Of a stretch of DNA of 32,109 nucleotides, positions 10,723 to 18,943 are shown piece after piece; within the stretch, counting starts at the first letter, position 1, and each line of letters begins with the position of its first letter. The DNA is taken from positions 1 to 32,109 of the forward strand of contig JAEWEZ010000142.1 of the NCBI GenBank assembly GCA_023389045.1, given 5' to 3'. A program made the position numbers and the translations under genes. The notes beneath the pieces are model-generated. The model made no database searches and was not told the DNA's origin. It worked only from the letters and a program-made list of their open reading frames with translations. The DNA comes from Actinomycetes bacterium. GTDB lineage: Bacteria; Actinomycetota; Actinomycetes; Actinomycetales; Dermabacteraceae.

Positions 10723-11477
10723 TCCGTTTCCTCGCGCTGCTGCCGCTCGCCCCCTCGGAACCCACACCCCCTCCGGTGGATCCCGAGGAGGCGCGTCGGC
10801 GTATGCACGAGGAACTGACCAAGGGGAAGTACGACGACTCCCCCTCCTTCGTGCAGTGGATTCTCGATCAGATCAACGAGTGGTTGAACGAACTAATCAG
10901 CAATATTGGCAAAGGCCACGAAGGCAGCCTGGCCATTGCGATCGGGCTCGGTCTGGCCCTCATCATCGTTGCTTTTCTGCTGCTGCGGCGCACCGGTTTG
11001 ATTCGCCGCACCGCCCAGTTGCGCGCCGATATCGCGCTGCGTGCCGAGCCGCGTGCGAGCGCGGGTGAGCTGCGTGTACGGGCGGAGCGGGCTCTCGAGA
11101 TGGAACGGTTCGACGACGCGGTTGTTCTCGCGGTGCGTTCTCTGGTGCGCGACCTGCAGGTACGCACGGTGATCGATGTGCCCGACGGGATGACCGCCCA
11201 TGAGGCGGCCCAGGCGGCAGCTGCGGCCTACCCCGATTTGCGTCGGCGTCTGAGCCGTGCCGCCGATGCTTTCGACACGGCGGCATATTCGCGACGCAGT
11301 GCCTCCCGTAAGCAGACCGAGGATGTCCTGCGGGTGGCGGAGTACATTGCGCAAACCTCACCGCGGTTCACTGCGCCGCCGGCAGATGAACCCAGCGGCG
11401 CACTCCCAGCGCCCACCGTCGGCCCCACCGGGAATGATCGTTCCCACGGTCCTGTCGTACCGGGAGCGCAACCGTGA
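10719..11477 (+). CDS. DUF4129 domain membrane protein
   Basis: This is a 252-residue protein with a short hydrophobic N-terminus (MIRFLALLPLAP), a Pro-rich then acidic extracytoplasmic segment (to about 65), one strong transmembrane helix (about 68-92, AIAIGLGLALIIVAFLLL) and a cytoplasmic helical DUF4129 domain (about 108-215). That domain includes RAERALEMERFDDAVVLAVR and MTAHEAAQAAAAAYP. DUF4129 is often found fused to transglutaminase-like proteins or beside MoxR/DUF58 genes; its biochemical role is unknown. The start overlaps the upstream stop (ATGA), and its stop overlaps the next start (GTGA). Confidence 0.88.
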   Translation: MIRFLALLPLAPSEPTPPPVDPEEARRRMHEELTKGKYDDSPSFVQWILDQINEWLNELISNIGKGHEGSLAIAIGLGLALIIVAFLLLRRTGLIRRTAQLRADIALRAEPRASAGELRVRAERALEMERFDDAVVLAVRSLVRDLQVRTVIDVPDGMTAHEAAQAAAAAYPDLRRRLSRAADAFDTAAYSRRSASRKQTEDVLRVAEYIAQTSPRFTAPPADEPSGALPAPTVGPTGNDRSHGPVVPGAQP

Positions 11478-12688
11478 GCATCCAAACCGTCTCAAGCGCG
11501 TCCAGCCGCCAGGCCGACAGCACCAGCTCCCCCACGCCCAGCCCCCGGGAAAAGTCGAACCGGGGCGGATGGCTACGGCTCGCAGTGCTGGTTGCGGTTC
11601 TTGTGGCCGTGCTTCTGACGGTGATGCGAGGCCTGTACCGAGACGGGCCGCTGGAACCGGATGCGCCCACCGGGCAGGGGTCCCTGGCAGTGGCCAGTGT
11701 GCTGGGCGATCTCGGTGTCTCCGTGCAGACCCAGCGCGATACAGAAAGCGCCGCCGAGGATCTGCGCGAGGGCCGTACCGTGCTCGTCACGGAGCCTGAA
11801 TCCCTGAACAAAGCCCAGCTCGATGCACTGAGCACAGCCTGGCGTGAGGGGACGGGGCGTCTGGTGTTGGTGCGCCCCTCCTTCACCACCCTGATGCCCT
11901 TCAAAGCGTCGATCTTCCCCGCAGGCACGGTCACAACGAACGAACTTCTGGAGGCTGATGCCACCTGCGGCCCCGCGTCCTTTGGGGCACAGCAGGTTGC
12001 TCTGCATGAGAACAAGGAACGGACTCTCCAGGCCAGCCTGTACCGCCCCGTCGAGGGCGGTGACGCCTCGGTCTGTTTCCGCCACGACAATGCCGGGCTC
12101 GTTGCCGTGAACGGGCGCCTCACCGTGCTCGGCTCCACCGACCTGCTGACCAATGATGCGGTCGGGTCCGCAGATAACTCCGTGGTTGCTCTGAACGCTT
12201 TGCACAGCGACAAGGGAGTGACCTGGTATATCCCCTCGCCGTACGACCCGATGGCGACCGGCAGCAAGTCCCTGCTGAACCGCGTCCCCGCCTGGGCTTT
12301 CCCCCTGGGCGGTTGGATTGTGGCGATGACGCTGCTTGCCCTGTGGGCAGCCTCGTGGCGTCTGGGCCCGGTGGTGGTGGAGCCGCTACCGGTGCGGGTT
12401 CGCGCCCAGGAACTCGTGCTGGGCCGTGCCCATCTGCTGCAGCAGTCCCGCAGCCGTGATGCCACTGCCCAGGCCCTGCGTGCCGCCGCGGCGTCCCGTC
12501 TCGCCGGCCGACTCGGGGTTCGGTGCGAGGCGAGCCTCGACGCGCTCCTGTCTGCCCTCGAACCGCATACGACCTCATCACGCGAGCAGGTGCGTGCCCT
12601 GCTCAGCCACTCCCCCGTGCCTAACGACGAGGCGCTGCTGCGTCTTGCCCAGGACCTCGACCATCTGGAGAAGGAGATCGAGAGATGA
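11474..12688 (+). CDS. DUF4350 domain membrane protein
   Basis: This 404-residue protein has a Ser/Thr/Pro-rich N-terminus, a transmembrane helix at about 33-52, an extracytoplasmic DUF4350 domain (about 60-250) and a second helix at about 271-295. The DUF4350 region resembles the GATase-like domain of gliding-type proteins (DGPLEPDAPTGQGSLAVASVL; STDLLTNDAVGSADNSVVAL). The C-terminal cytoplasmic tail (300-404) is helical and Arg-rich. Two cysteines in the outer domain (165 and 201) could pair. Translation starts at a GTG overlapping the DUF4129 stop, and the stop overlaps the moxR ATG. Function unknown; context ties it to the MoxR ATPase. Confidence 0.87.
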   Translation: MSIQTVSSASSRQADSTSSPTPSPREKSNRGGWLRLAVLVAVLVAVLLTVMRGLYRDGPLEPDAPTGQGSLAVASVLGDLGVSVQTQRDTESAAEDLREGRTVLVTEPESLNKAQLDALSTAWREGTGRLVLVRPSFTTLMPFKASIFPAGTVTTNELLEADATCGPASFGAQQVALHENKERTLQASLYRPVEGGDASVCFRHDNAGLVAVNGRLTVLGSTDLLTNDAVGSADNSVVALNALHSDKGVTWYIPSPYDPMATGSKSLLNRVPAWAFPLGGWIVAMTLLALWAASWRLGPVVVEPLPVRVRAQELVLGRAHLLQQSRSRDATAQALRAAAASRLAGRLGVRCEASLDALLSALEPHTTSSREQVRALLSHSPVPNDEALLRLAQDLDHLEKEIER

Positions 12689-13803
12689 CCAATACGAGCC
12701 CCTCCTTCGGGAACACCCCGGAGAGTGCTGCATCGTCTATTCCGTCTGCCCCGTCGGCCCCCACCGGACCGGCTGCTCCCGGCGTACCCGCGGCACCGGC
12801 TGGCCAGGCTGGTCAGGCTGGTCAGGCTGGTCAGTATGGCCAGTATGGCCCTGACCAGGACACCCGCAGGGCTCTGCAGGCCCTCGCCACCGAGATCCAT
12901 AAGGCGGTGGTCGGGCAGGACGCCGCCGTGACCAGTCTCGTCGTCGCCCTGCTATGCCGCGGACACGTGCTTCTCGAGGGCGTTCCCGGGGTGGCCAAAA
13001 CGCTGCTGGTGCGCTCCCTCGCGGCTGCGCTCGATGTGAAAATGCGCCGCGTGCAGTTCACGCCCGACATGATGCCCGGCGACATCACCGGCTCCCTCGT
13101 CTACGACAACTCCACCAGCGACCTCGTCTTCCGTGAAGGCCCCGTCTTCACCAACCTCCTACTGGCCGACGAAATCAACCGCACTCCCCCCAAAACCCAG
13201 TCGGCACTCCTGGAAGCCATGGAGGAACGGCAGGTGACCGTCGATGGAGCGAGCCGGCCACTGCCCGACCCCTTCCTCGTGGTCGCCACGCAGAACCCCA
13301 TCGAGTACGACGGCACCTACACCCTGCCGGAGGCGCAGCTGGACCGCTTCCTGCTCAAAACCGTGATGCCACTGCCCGAGCGTGAAGACGAAATCGGAGT
13401 GCTGCGCCGCCATGCCGATGGCTTTGACACCACAGACCTCGCAGCAATGGGCCTGAGCCCCGTCGTCGATCCCGCCGGGCTTGCCCGCGCCCAAGCCGAT
13501 GTGGCCCGCGTGCGTGCCGAGGATCCCGTCGTGCAGTACATCGTGGATATCTGCCGCGCCACCCGCCGCTCCCCGAGCCTCTCCCTCGGTGTTTCCCCCC
13601 GTGGCGCGATCGCCCTGCTGCGCACCGCCCGCGCCTGGGCCTACCTCAGTGGCCGCGACTTCATCACCCCTGATGACGTGAAGACCATGGCGGCCAGCAC
13701 TCTCGGGCACCGGGTGCGTTTGACCACCGAGGCGGAACTTGAAGGCTCCCAGATCGACGCGGTGCTCGCCGCGACCCTGGCCTCCGTTCCGGTGCCCCGC
13801 TGA
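12685..13803 (+). CDS. MoxR family AAA+ ATPase
   Basis: MoxR ATPases are hexameric chaperone-like AAA+ proteins thought to mature or activate partner proteins, commonly VWA/DUF58 ones. The 372-residue product has Walker A GVPGVAKT (99-106), Walker B LLLADEIN (158-165), the PKTQSALLEAMEE helix, sensor 1 ATQNP (201-205) and the PEAQLDRF motif. It closes with the C-terminal helical lid, containing SLGVSPRGAIALLRTARAWA. The first 57 residues are an Ala/Pro/Ser-rich extension with tandem QAG and QYG triplets that the core family lacks. It starts in the last codons of the DUF4350 gene and is followed after 32 bases by its expected partner, DUF58. Confidence 0.96.
   Translation: MTNTSPSFGNTPESAASSIPSAPSAPTGPAAPGVPAAPAGQAGQAGQAGQYGQYGPDQDTRRALQALATEIHKAVVGQDAAVTSLVVALLCRGHVLLEGVPGVAKTLLVRSLAAALDVKMRRVQFTPDMMPGDITGSLVYDNSTSDLVFREGPVFTNLLLADEINRTPPKTQSALLEAMEERQVTVDGASRPLPDPFLVVATQNPIEYDGTYTLPEAQLDRFLLKTVMPLPEREDEIGVLRRHADGFDTTDLAAMGLSPVVDPAGLARAQADVARVRAEDPVVQYIVDICRATRRSPSLSLGVSPRGAIALLRTARAWAYLSGRDFITPDDVKTMAASTLGHRVRLTTEAELEGSQIDAVLAATLASVPVPR
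12805..12849 (+). repeat. Tandem 9-bp repeat within the moxR gene
   Basis: Five 9-bp units encode QAG three times and QYG twice in the low-complexity N-terminus of the MoxR ATPase (residues 41-55). The first three units are identical (caggctggt) and the last two are identical (cagtatggc), the mark of slippage-type expansion. Confidence 0.85.
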
Positions 13804-13835
13804 AGCGGCCCTGCGCTGAGGATCACGGGTAACCC

Positions 13836-15134
13836 ATGAGGATCTCGATCACCGCCCGCGCCGTCTGGCTCGCGCTGCTCGGCCTTCCCGGCCTGCTGCT
13901 CTGGCCACACTGGTGGATGTTCCTTGCCACCCTTGCCCTCTGGCTCGCGGTGGTTCTGTTCGATGCACTGCGCGCCGTCTCGCCTCAGCGCCTGCAGGTG
14001 GTGCGGCGTCAGGCCGGGCAGGTGCGGCTGGGGCTCAGCGTCTCCGGTCGCCTGCTGGTCACCAACCCCTCCCAGCGCACCGCGCACATTCAGCTGCGTG
14101 ATGCCTGGAACCCCACGGCAGGACTGGATGATCAGCGCGCGCGCCTGACGATCCCCGCTGGTGAGCGTCGTGCCGTGGATCAACAGTTCACTCCCACCCG
14201 CCGCGGGGAGCACTCCTCCCGGAGCCTCAGCATCGCCTCCATCGGCCCCTGGGGTTTTGCCCGCCGCACCCAGCACCGACAGGTCCCGGGGCGTCTGCTT
14301 GCCCTACACCCGTTTGGGGCCCGACGACACCTGCCCTCGCGGGTGCAGCGTCTGCGGGAAATCGAAGGTCTGGCCGCCGTGCACCAGCGCGGCCAGGGCA
14401 CCGAGTTCGACTCCCTCCGCGATTTCGTGGATGGCGATGATGTGCGCTCCATCGACTGGCGTGCCACCGCCCGTCGGCACAGTGTCGTGGTGCGCACCTG
14501 GCGGCCCGAACGTGACCGGCACGTTCTGATCGTGCTGGATACCTCCCGCACCTCGGCTGCGCGTCTCGCCGATGCGCCCCGACTGGATGCCGCCATCGAT
14601 TCGGCCCTGCTGCTGACCGCGCTAGCCGGGCATGCCGGGGACCGCGTTGATCTGCTCTGCATGGACCGCATCGCGCATGTGTCCGTCACCGGTTCCAGCC
14701 GCAGCAGCGTGCTGCATGACATGGTGCGTGCTACCTCCGCTGTGGATCCGGCCCTGGTCGAGATCGACTGGGAGCGCACCGCACGGGAAGTCCACGCCCG
14801 TGCCCGACGCGGCGCTCTCATCGTGCTCGTGACCCCGGTGGAGCCCTCCGTGGTGCAGCAGGGCCTGGTACCGGTCGCAGCGCGGATCGCTAAGGATCAC
14901 CCGCTCGTGATCGCCTCGATCAGCGATCCGGCCCTGGAGGACCTTGCCACGCAACGCGGTGACACCGATGCGGTCTATCAGGCTGCTGCCGCTGAACAGG
15001 CGCGTCTGCAGCGTGCCGGCGTCGCGCGGGCCCTGGAGAAGGCTGGCGCGCATGTGGTCGATACGCCACCGGAACGCGCCCCGCAGGCACTCGCCGATAC
15101 ATATCTCGCTCTGAAGGCAGCCGGGAAACTGTAA
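13836..15134 (+). CDS. DUF58 domain-containing membrane protein
   Basis: This 432-residue protein has one hydrophobic N-terminal region that probably forms two membrane passes (about 8-46), an extracytoplasmic or interface beta-rich part (50-150) and the DUF58 core. The DUF58 signature is clear at about 188-212 (GTEFDSLRDFVDGDDVRSID, then WRATAR). A VWA-like fold follows, with LIVLDTSRTS (231-240) resembling a MIDAS start. DUF58 proteins pair with MoxR ATPases as presumed clients. It is last in the plus-strand operon. No strong ribosome site is evident, so reinitiation from moxR 32 bases upstream is possible. Confidence 0.92.
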   Translation: MRISITARAVWLALLGLPGLLLWPHWWMFLATLALWLAVVLFDALRAVSPQRLQVVRRQAGQVRLGLSVSGRLLVTNPSQRTAHIQLRDAWNPTAGLDDQRARLTIPAGERRAVDQQFTPTRRGEHSSRSLSIASIGPWGFARRTQHRQVPGRLLALHPFGARRHLPSRVQRLREIEGLAAVHQRGQGTEFDSLRDFVDGDDVRSIDWRATARRHSVVVRTWRPERDRHVLIVLDTSRTSAARLADAPRLDAAIDSALLLTALAGHAGDRVDLLCMDRIAHVSVTGSSRSSVLHDMVRATSAVDPALVEIDWERTAREVHARARRGALIVLVTPVEPSVVQQGLVPVAARIAKDHPLVIASISDPALEDLATQRGDTDAVYQAAAAEQARLQRAGVARALEKAGAHVVDTPPERAPQALADTYLALKAAGKL

Positions 15135-15137
15135 GAA

Positions 15138-15156
15138 CCGGACCTGTCGGGTCCGG
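15138..15156 (+). terminator. Hairpin after the DUF58 gene
   Basis: CCGGACC (15138-15144) pairs with GGTCCGG (15150-15156) around a five-base loop, three bases past the DUF58 stop. No T-run follows. It sits between two convergent genes and may serve either direction. Confidence 0.5.
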
Positions 15157-15167
15157 GGGCGCCCCGG

Positions 15168-15207
15168 GCAGGCTGGTGGGGGCAGGCTGGTGCGGGCCGG
15201 CTGGTGT
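15168..15207. repeat. Short imperfect tandem repeat between convergent genes
   Basis: Three near-copies of GCAGGCTGGTG plus G-rich filler (starting 15168, 15182 and 15197, period 14-15 bp) fill the spacer between the DUF58 and SpoIIM-like stops. Their core resembles the 9-bp unit repeated inside moxR, probably by chance in GC-rich DNA. Confidence 0.5.
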
Positions 15208-16202
15208 CAGCCAACGCTCGCGACGCGGTCTCCGACCAGAGCCTCGGAGAGGTCCCCGCTGATCCCCCGACGGTAGACCGCACGGCCGCGCAGCAGCATG
15301 AACGCCAGGAAGGCGAGCCAGGCGGCCACGCCAATACCGATCCGCATCACATCCGGAAGCGGGCTCGGGGTCACGAATGCTTCGACCACGCCCGCGACAA
15401 GAAGCACCGGGATAAGGCCGATCGCGACCGTGGCGAGCGCCCGGGCAGCGCGCGCCAGAGCCCAGAGCCTGGGAAGCTGGCCGGGCCGCACCCAGGCCCA
15501 AAATGTACGCAGCCCAGCACCAGCGCCAACGATGACGCAGGTCAACTCGAGCAGACCATGCGGCAGAATCAGCAGGAAGAAGGTGTCCAGGCGGTCATAT
15601 GCGCTCATGACAGCGCCTGCAAACCCGAGATGGAAACCGTTCTGCAGGAGCACCCACACCGGCCAGACCCCCGTGACCCCGAAGATCACGACCTGCACGG
15701 TGATCCAGGCATTGTTGGACCAGACCTGCGCGGCAAAACCGGAGGCCTCACCCTGCATGTAGTAGTCCTCGAAAAGGTGGCCGGCGTAGGCACGCTGCTC
15801 GGCTTCCGTCGCCATCGTGGCGCGAGCGGCAGGATCCGCGGCAAACCAGAAACCACTGATCAGGGCGGGCAGAAGGAAGATGGCTGCGGCAATGACCACG
15901 GCCCAGCGCGCCTGGTAGAGCGCGGCCGGGAAGTCCTCCCAGAAGAAGGTACGGGCGTGACGCCACAGTGGCACCCGCGCCCCGGTAATGCGCAGCCGCG
16001 CCCGATGGACAAGGAGCGACAGGCGCGCGGTGAGCACCGGGTCGGGGTTGGTGGACCGCACCCTGGACAGGTGGGTGGCAGTGGCCTGGTAGAGGCGCAG
16101 CAGTTCATCAATCTGTGCAGCATCCAGGTGCCGTCTGCGGGTGAGTTCACGCAGACGATCCCAGTCCTCCTGGTGCACGGCGATGAAAGCGTCAATGTCC
16201 AC
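15207..16202 (-). CDS. Stage II sporulation protein M (SpoIIM) family membrane protein
   Basis: This 331-residue SpoIIM-family (DUF95) protein occurs in a non-sporulating lineage, where the family is common beside RDD and MoxR/DUF58 genes and has no settled function. The N-terminal 90 residues are helical and cytoplasmic (ATHLSRVRSTNPDP). About five membrane segments follow (near 100-120, 165-187, 205-231, 257-277 and 288-305). The conserved LPHGLLELTCVIVGAGAGLR lies at 213-232. I start at the GTG 16200-16202, giving the expected N-terminus (VDIDAFIAVHQEDWDRL). An earlier in-frame ATG at 16313 would prepend Arg-rich sequence and overlap the divergent RDD gene. TACTCT six bases upstream suggests a leaderless transcript. 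Confidence 0.88.
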   Translation of the reverse strand: MDIDAFIAVHQEDWDRLRELTRRRHLDAAQIDELLRLYQATATHLSRVRSTNPDPVLTARLSLLVHRARLRITGARVPLWRHARTFFWEDFPAALYQARWAVVIAAAIFLLPALISGFWFAADPAARATMATEAEQRAYAGHLFEDYYMQGEASGFAAQVWSNNAWITVQVVIFGVTGVWPVWVLLQNGFHLGFAGAVMSAYDRLDTFFLLILPHGLLELTCVIVGAGAGLRTFWAWVRPGQLPRLWALARAARALATVAIGLIPVLLVAGVVEAFVTPSPLPDVMRIGIGVAAWLAFLAFMLLRGRAVYRRGISGDLSEALVGDRVASVG

Positions 16203-16208
16203 CCGGCC

Positions 16209-16214
16209 AGAGTA
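16209..16214 (-). promoter_or_regulatory. Candidate leaderless -10 element of the SpoIIM-like gene
   Basis: TACTCT (TANNNT) on the minus strand lies exactly six bases before the GTG start, and the gene lacks a Shine-Dalgarno. This fits a transcript beginning at the start codon. No clear -35 is visible. Confidence 0.45.
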
Positions 16215-16308
16215 GGCGCTTAGGTGCAGGCAAAGATGCCGACGAAAGTAGCGCCTGGACACCGTCGGAGGCCGACTGCTGGATCTGCCCGATCTGGCAC
16301 GGCGCTGA

Positions 16309-16314
16309 CACAAT
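16309..16314 (+). promoter_or_regulatory. Candidate leaderless -10 element of the RDD gene
   Basis: CACAAT lies seven bases before the ATG at 16322. It is the same hexamer found at the same kind of distance from the mtrA start. It overlaps an alternative ATG at 16313. Confidence 0.35.
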
Positions 16315-16321
16315 GGGAGAC

Positions 16322-17185
16322 ATGACAGCCCCGAGCATGCAGCGTGATGCCCTGGTCACCGGTGAGGCAGTGCTGCTGGATTTACGTCCGGCCCCGTTCA
16401 CCTCCCGCATGATCAGCGGGCTGATCGACATTGCCATTCAGCTCGTGGTGCTCATCGCTTCCGTTCTCACGCTGATCACGATCGCCCAATTCGTTTTTCT
16501 GGATGAAGGCATGGCCATGGCCGGGGTGATTGGCTGCGCGGTCTTTGCCTACGTGGGGTGCCCTGTGCTCTGGGAGTTGGTTCTACGGGGCCGCTCCCCG
16601 GGGCGTCTGGTGATGGGTACGCGTCTGGTGCGCGAGGACGGCGGACCGGTGCATGTGCGCCAGAGCGTGATTCGCGCGGTCATGGCGGTGCTGGAAATTT
16701 GGGTCACGGCCGGGGCGGTCGCGCTCACCTGTGCGATGCTCGATCCGCGCTCGCGGCGAGTGGGTGACCTCATGGCGGGCACGATGGTGGTGCAGGAGCG
16801 GATGGCCACTCCGATCCCCTTGCGTGCGCAGGTTCCGGTGGATCTGGAGCAGTGGGTGCATGGGGCCGACGTCGGCCGTCTGCCCCTTCCGCTGATGCAG
16901 GACGTTCGCACGTTCATCCAGCGCAGTCACCGCGGCATGAACCCGTACTCGCGACGGGAAATCTCGCGGGATCTGCTCCAGCGCACCCTGCCTTTCGTGG
17001 CACCGGCGCCGCCGCCCGGCACCGCCCCGGAGGCCTTTCTGGAAGCGGTGATCGCGGAGCGTTCACGGCGTGATGAGGAACGTCTGCGTCGAGATCGCGA
17101 ACGCCAGGAGGATCTCACCGCGCAGGTTACGGCAGTTCCCTTTCACGCAGAGGCATCTGCCGTGAACGCGGAGGCATCGCGCTAA
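16322..17185 (+). CDS. RDD family membrane protein
   Basis: This is an RDD-family membrane protein of 287 residues (290 if the ATG at 16313 is used). The RDD domain spans about residues 22-155: the first helix carries the Arg and Asp of SRMISGLIDIAI, two further hydrophobic segments follow, and LRGRSPGRLVMGTRLVR and SRRVGDLMAGT are typical of the family. The C-terminal 130 residues are cytoplasmic and charged, with a run rich in Arg and Glu (AERSRRDEERLRRDRER). The role is unknown; some RDD proteins affect ion exchange or envelope stress. It is divergent from the SpoIIM-like gene with about 120 bases between starts, and probably belongs to the MoxR/DUF58 module. Confidence 0.9.
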   Translation: MTAPSMQRDALVTGEAVLLDLRPAPFTSRMISGLIDIAIQLVVLIASVLTLITIAQFVFLDEGMAMAGVIGCAVFAYVGCPVLWELVLRGRSPGRLVMGTRLVREDGGPVHVRQSVIRAVMAVLEIWVTAGAVALTCAMLDPRSRRVGDLMAGTMVVQERMATPIPLRAQVPVDLEQWVHGADVGRLPLPLMQDVRTFIQRSHRGMNPYSRREISRDLLQRTLPFVAPAPPPGTAPEAFLEAVIAERSRRDEERLRRDRERQEDLTAQVTAVPFHAEASAVNAEASR

Positions 17186-17190
17186 AGCGC

Positions 17191-17219
17191 GATCAGCACC
17201 GGGTGCACCGGTGCTGATC
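17191..17219. terminator. Bidirectional hairpin terminator between RDD and phosphomannomutase genes
   Basis: A perfect 12-bp inverted repeat (17191-17202 with 17208-17219, GATCAGCACCGG and its complement) with a GTGCA loop lies six bases after the RDD stop and 18 bases after the phosphomannomutase stop. It has no T-run on either side. The location between convergent genes supports termination of both. Confidence 0.7.
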
Positions 17220-17236
17220 AGACGCTGGAATGCGAC

Positions 17237-18943
17237 TCAGGCCTGTTCCTCGCCGTCGATCAGCATCGGGATCCCGTCCACCACGCGGTAGAGCCGCCCG
17301 GTCTTATCGCAGCGCAAACCGCCCTCGACCGCTTCGAGCCGTCCACCGGCGGGGCTGCACAGCATCTGCCCCACCCAGGCGGGAACGTCGGCACCGCTTC
17401 CGGTGATGTCGGCGGGGGTCGACGGGGAGGAGGCACCCACGACGGGGGCGCCGGCGGCAGGTTCCGCAGCAAAGGGCACGTCCGACGGGGACTCCGAGGG
17501 GGTTTCCGACGGGGTTTCCGACGGGGTTTCGCCCTCGGCACGCACAATACCGAGCACCTCATCGCGCACCCGCTGCATGGTCGCCTCCTGCTCGGCTTCC
17601 ACATTCAGACGCAGCAGCGGCTCCGTATTGGAAGAGCGCAGGGAGAACCACCAGCGGTCCTCCGCCGGGAGGTCCTGCGACCAGTGCGTCACGGTCAGCC
17701 CGTCGAGCTCATCGCAGGTCACATCGCCATAGTTCTCCGCCCAGGAACGCACCTGCGCGGTGGAGGCGGCGGCATCGGCCACCCGCGAGTTGATCTCACC
17801 GCTGGCGAAGTACGGGTCATGCTCGGCAACCAGCGCAGAGAGGGAACCGTCGGTTTCGGCGAACGCCGCGAGTAGATGCAGGGCGGCGAGCATGCCGGAG
17901 TCGGCGAAGAAGAAGTCGCGGAAGTAGTAGTGGGCGGAGTGCTCACCGCCGAAGACGGCGCTGTTCTCGGCCATGAGGGCCTTAATCAGGGAGTGGCCCA
18001 CGCGGGAGCGCACATGGCGGCCGTCCGCAGCCGTAATCGCCTCGGCAACGTGACGGGAAGAGACCAGGTTCGCCACCACGGCAGGCTGCTCCTCCCCCGC
18101 TGCCTGGGCACGAGCGATCTCGCGCTGCGCAATCAGGGCGGTGACCGCCGAGGGCGGGACCACGGCCCCGGTTTCATCCACGGCCACGCAGCGGTCCGCA
18201 TCGCCGTCGAAGGCGAGGCCCAGATCGGCCCCTTCACGCACCACAGCCGCCTGCAGATCCTCCAGGGTGGTGAGGTCCAGGGGGTTTGCCGGATGGTTCG
18301 GGAAGGTGCCGTCGAGCTCGAAGTACAGCGGGATGATCTCGATGTTCTCCAGATGCTCAGCCACCGCCGGCATCGTCAGGCCCGCCATCGCATTACCGGC
18401 ATCAACCACCACGCGCAGACGGCGACGGGCGGGAACCGTGACCAGTCCGAGCAGGGTGGTGACGTAGTCCTTCAGGGTGTCCACGGCTTCGGCGCGCCCT
18501 CCGGCCCGCACGGGAATCTCGCCGGCCGCGAGGTAGGCCTCGGCCCCCTCGCGGATCTGCGCGAGGCCGGTGTCGCGGCTGATGGGGCGGGCACCCGGGA
18601 GGCACATTTTGATGCCGTTATCCGGGGCCGGGTTGTGGGAGGCGGTGAACATGGCGCCGGCCGCGCGATGCAGGCCCGAGGCGCAGTAGAGCTGGTCGGT
18701 GGAGGACAGCCCGGCCACCGCCACGGTGGAGCCGCGGCGCACCGCCCCTTCGACAAAGGCCGCGGAGAGTTCCGGCGACGACACTCGCATGTCATGAGCC
18801 ACCACAGCGGCACCGGCGTCGAGGAAATCCGCGAAGGCGGCGCCGAGGGCACGAGCGATCTCCGGGGTGATGTCAGAGCCGGCACGGCCACGCACGTCGT
18901 AGGCCTTCACAATGCCGGAGAGATCAAAACGGACGTCACTCAC
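17237..18943 (-). CDS. manB: Phosphomannomutase/phosphoglucomutase fused to a Trm112-like domain
   Basis: This alpha-D-phosphohexomutase interconverts mannose-6-phosphate and mannose-1-phosphate (possibly also glucose phosphates), supplying GDP-mannose for envelope glycans. Catalytic Ser102 lies in TASHNP, the metal loop is DGDADR (246-251), the sugar-specificity loop is GEHS (333-336) and the phosphate-binding loop is RSSNTEP (436-442). The core ends near 470. A linker of SETP repeats and Ala/Pro/Ser (471-520) leads to a 48-residue Trm112/UPF0434-like tail (VVDGIPMLID at 554-563). In many actinobacteria this small protein is a separate gene right after manB. Only two cysteines (529 and 545) remain of the usual zinc ligands. 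The start is GTG with AGGAG six bases upstream, overlapping the DUF3499 stop by eight bases. Confidence 0.93.
   Translation of the reverse strand: MSDVRFDLSGIVKAYDVRGRAGSDITPEIARALGAAFADFLDAGAAVVAHDMRVSSPELSAAFVEGAVRRGSTVAVAGLSSTDQLYCASGLHRAAGAMFTASHNPAPDNGIKMCLPGARPISRDTGLAQIREGAEAYLAAGEIPVRAGGRAEAVDTLKDYVTTLLGLVTVPARRRLRVVVDAGNAMAGLTMPAVAEHLENIEIIPLYFELDGTFPNHPANPLDLTTLEDLQAAVVREGADLGLAFDGDADRCVAVDETGAVVPPSAVTALIAQREIARAQAAGEEQPAVVANLVSSRHVAEAITAADGRHVRSRVGHSLIKALMAENSAVFGGEHSAHYYFRDFFFADSGMLAALHLLAAFAETDGSLSALVAEHDPYFASGEINSRVADAAASTAQVRSWAENYGDVTCDELDGLTVTHWSQDLPAEDRWWFSLRSSNTEPLLRLNVEAEQEATMQRVRDEVLGIVRAEGETPSETPSETPSESPSDVPFAAEPAAGAPVVGASSPSTPADITGSGADVPAWVGQMLCSPAGGRLEAVEGGLRCDKTGRLYRVVDGIPMLIDGEEQA
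17481..17528 (-). repeat. Tandem 12-bp repeat encoding the SETP linker
   Basis: Four 12-bp units (consensus tccgacggggtt on the plus strand) encode successive S-E-T/S-P tetrapeptides in the linker between the phosphomannomutase core and the Trm112-like tail. Two units are identical and the others differ at one or two bases. Confidence 0.85.

Noticed and set aside
15172..15179. GCTGGTGG, identical to the E. coli Chi octamer
   Set aside because: Chi recognition is species-specific and the octamer is expected by chance in GC-rich DNA. It is part of a local imperfect repeat.
16203..16313. 37-residue N-terminal extension of the SpoIIM-like gene
   Set aside because: The added sequence is Arg/Ser-rich and would cover the intergenic promoter region and touch the divergent RDD start. 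The GTG at 16202 has a -10-like hexamer at leaderless spacing.
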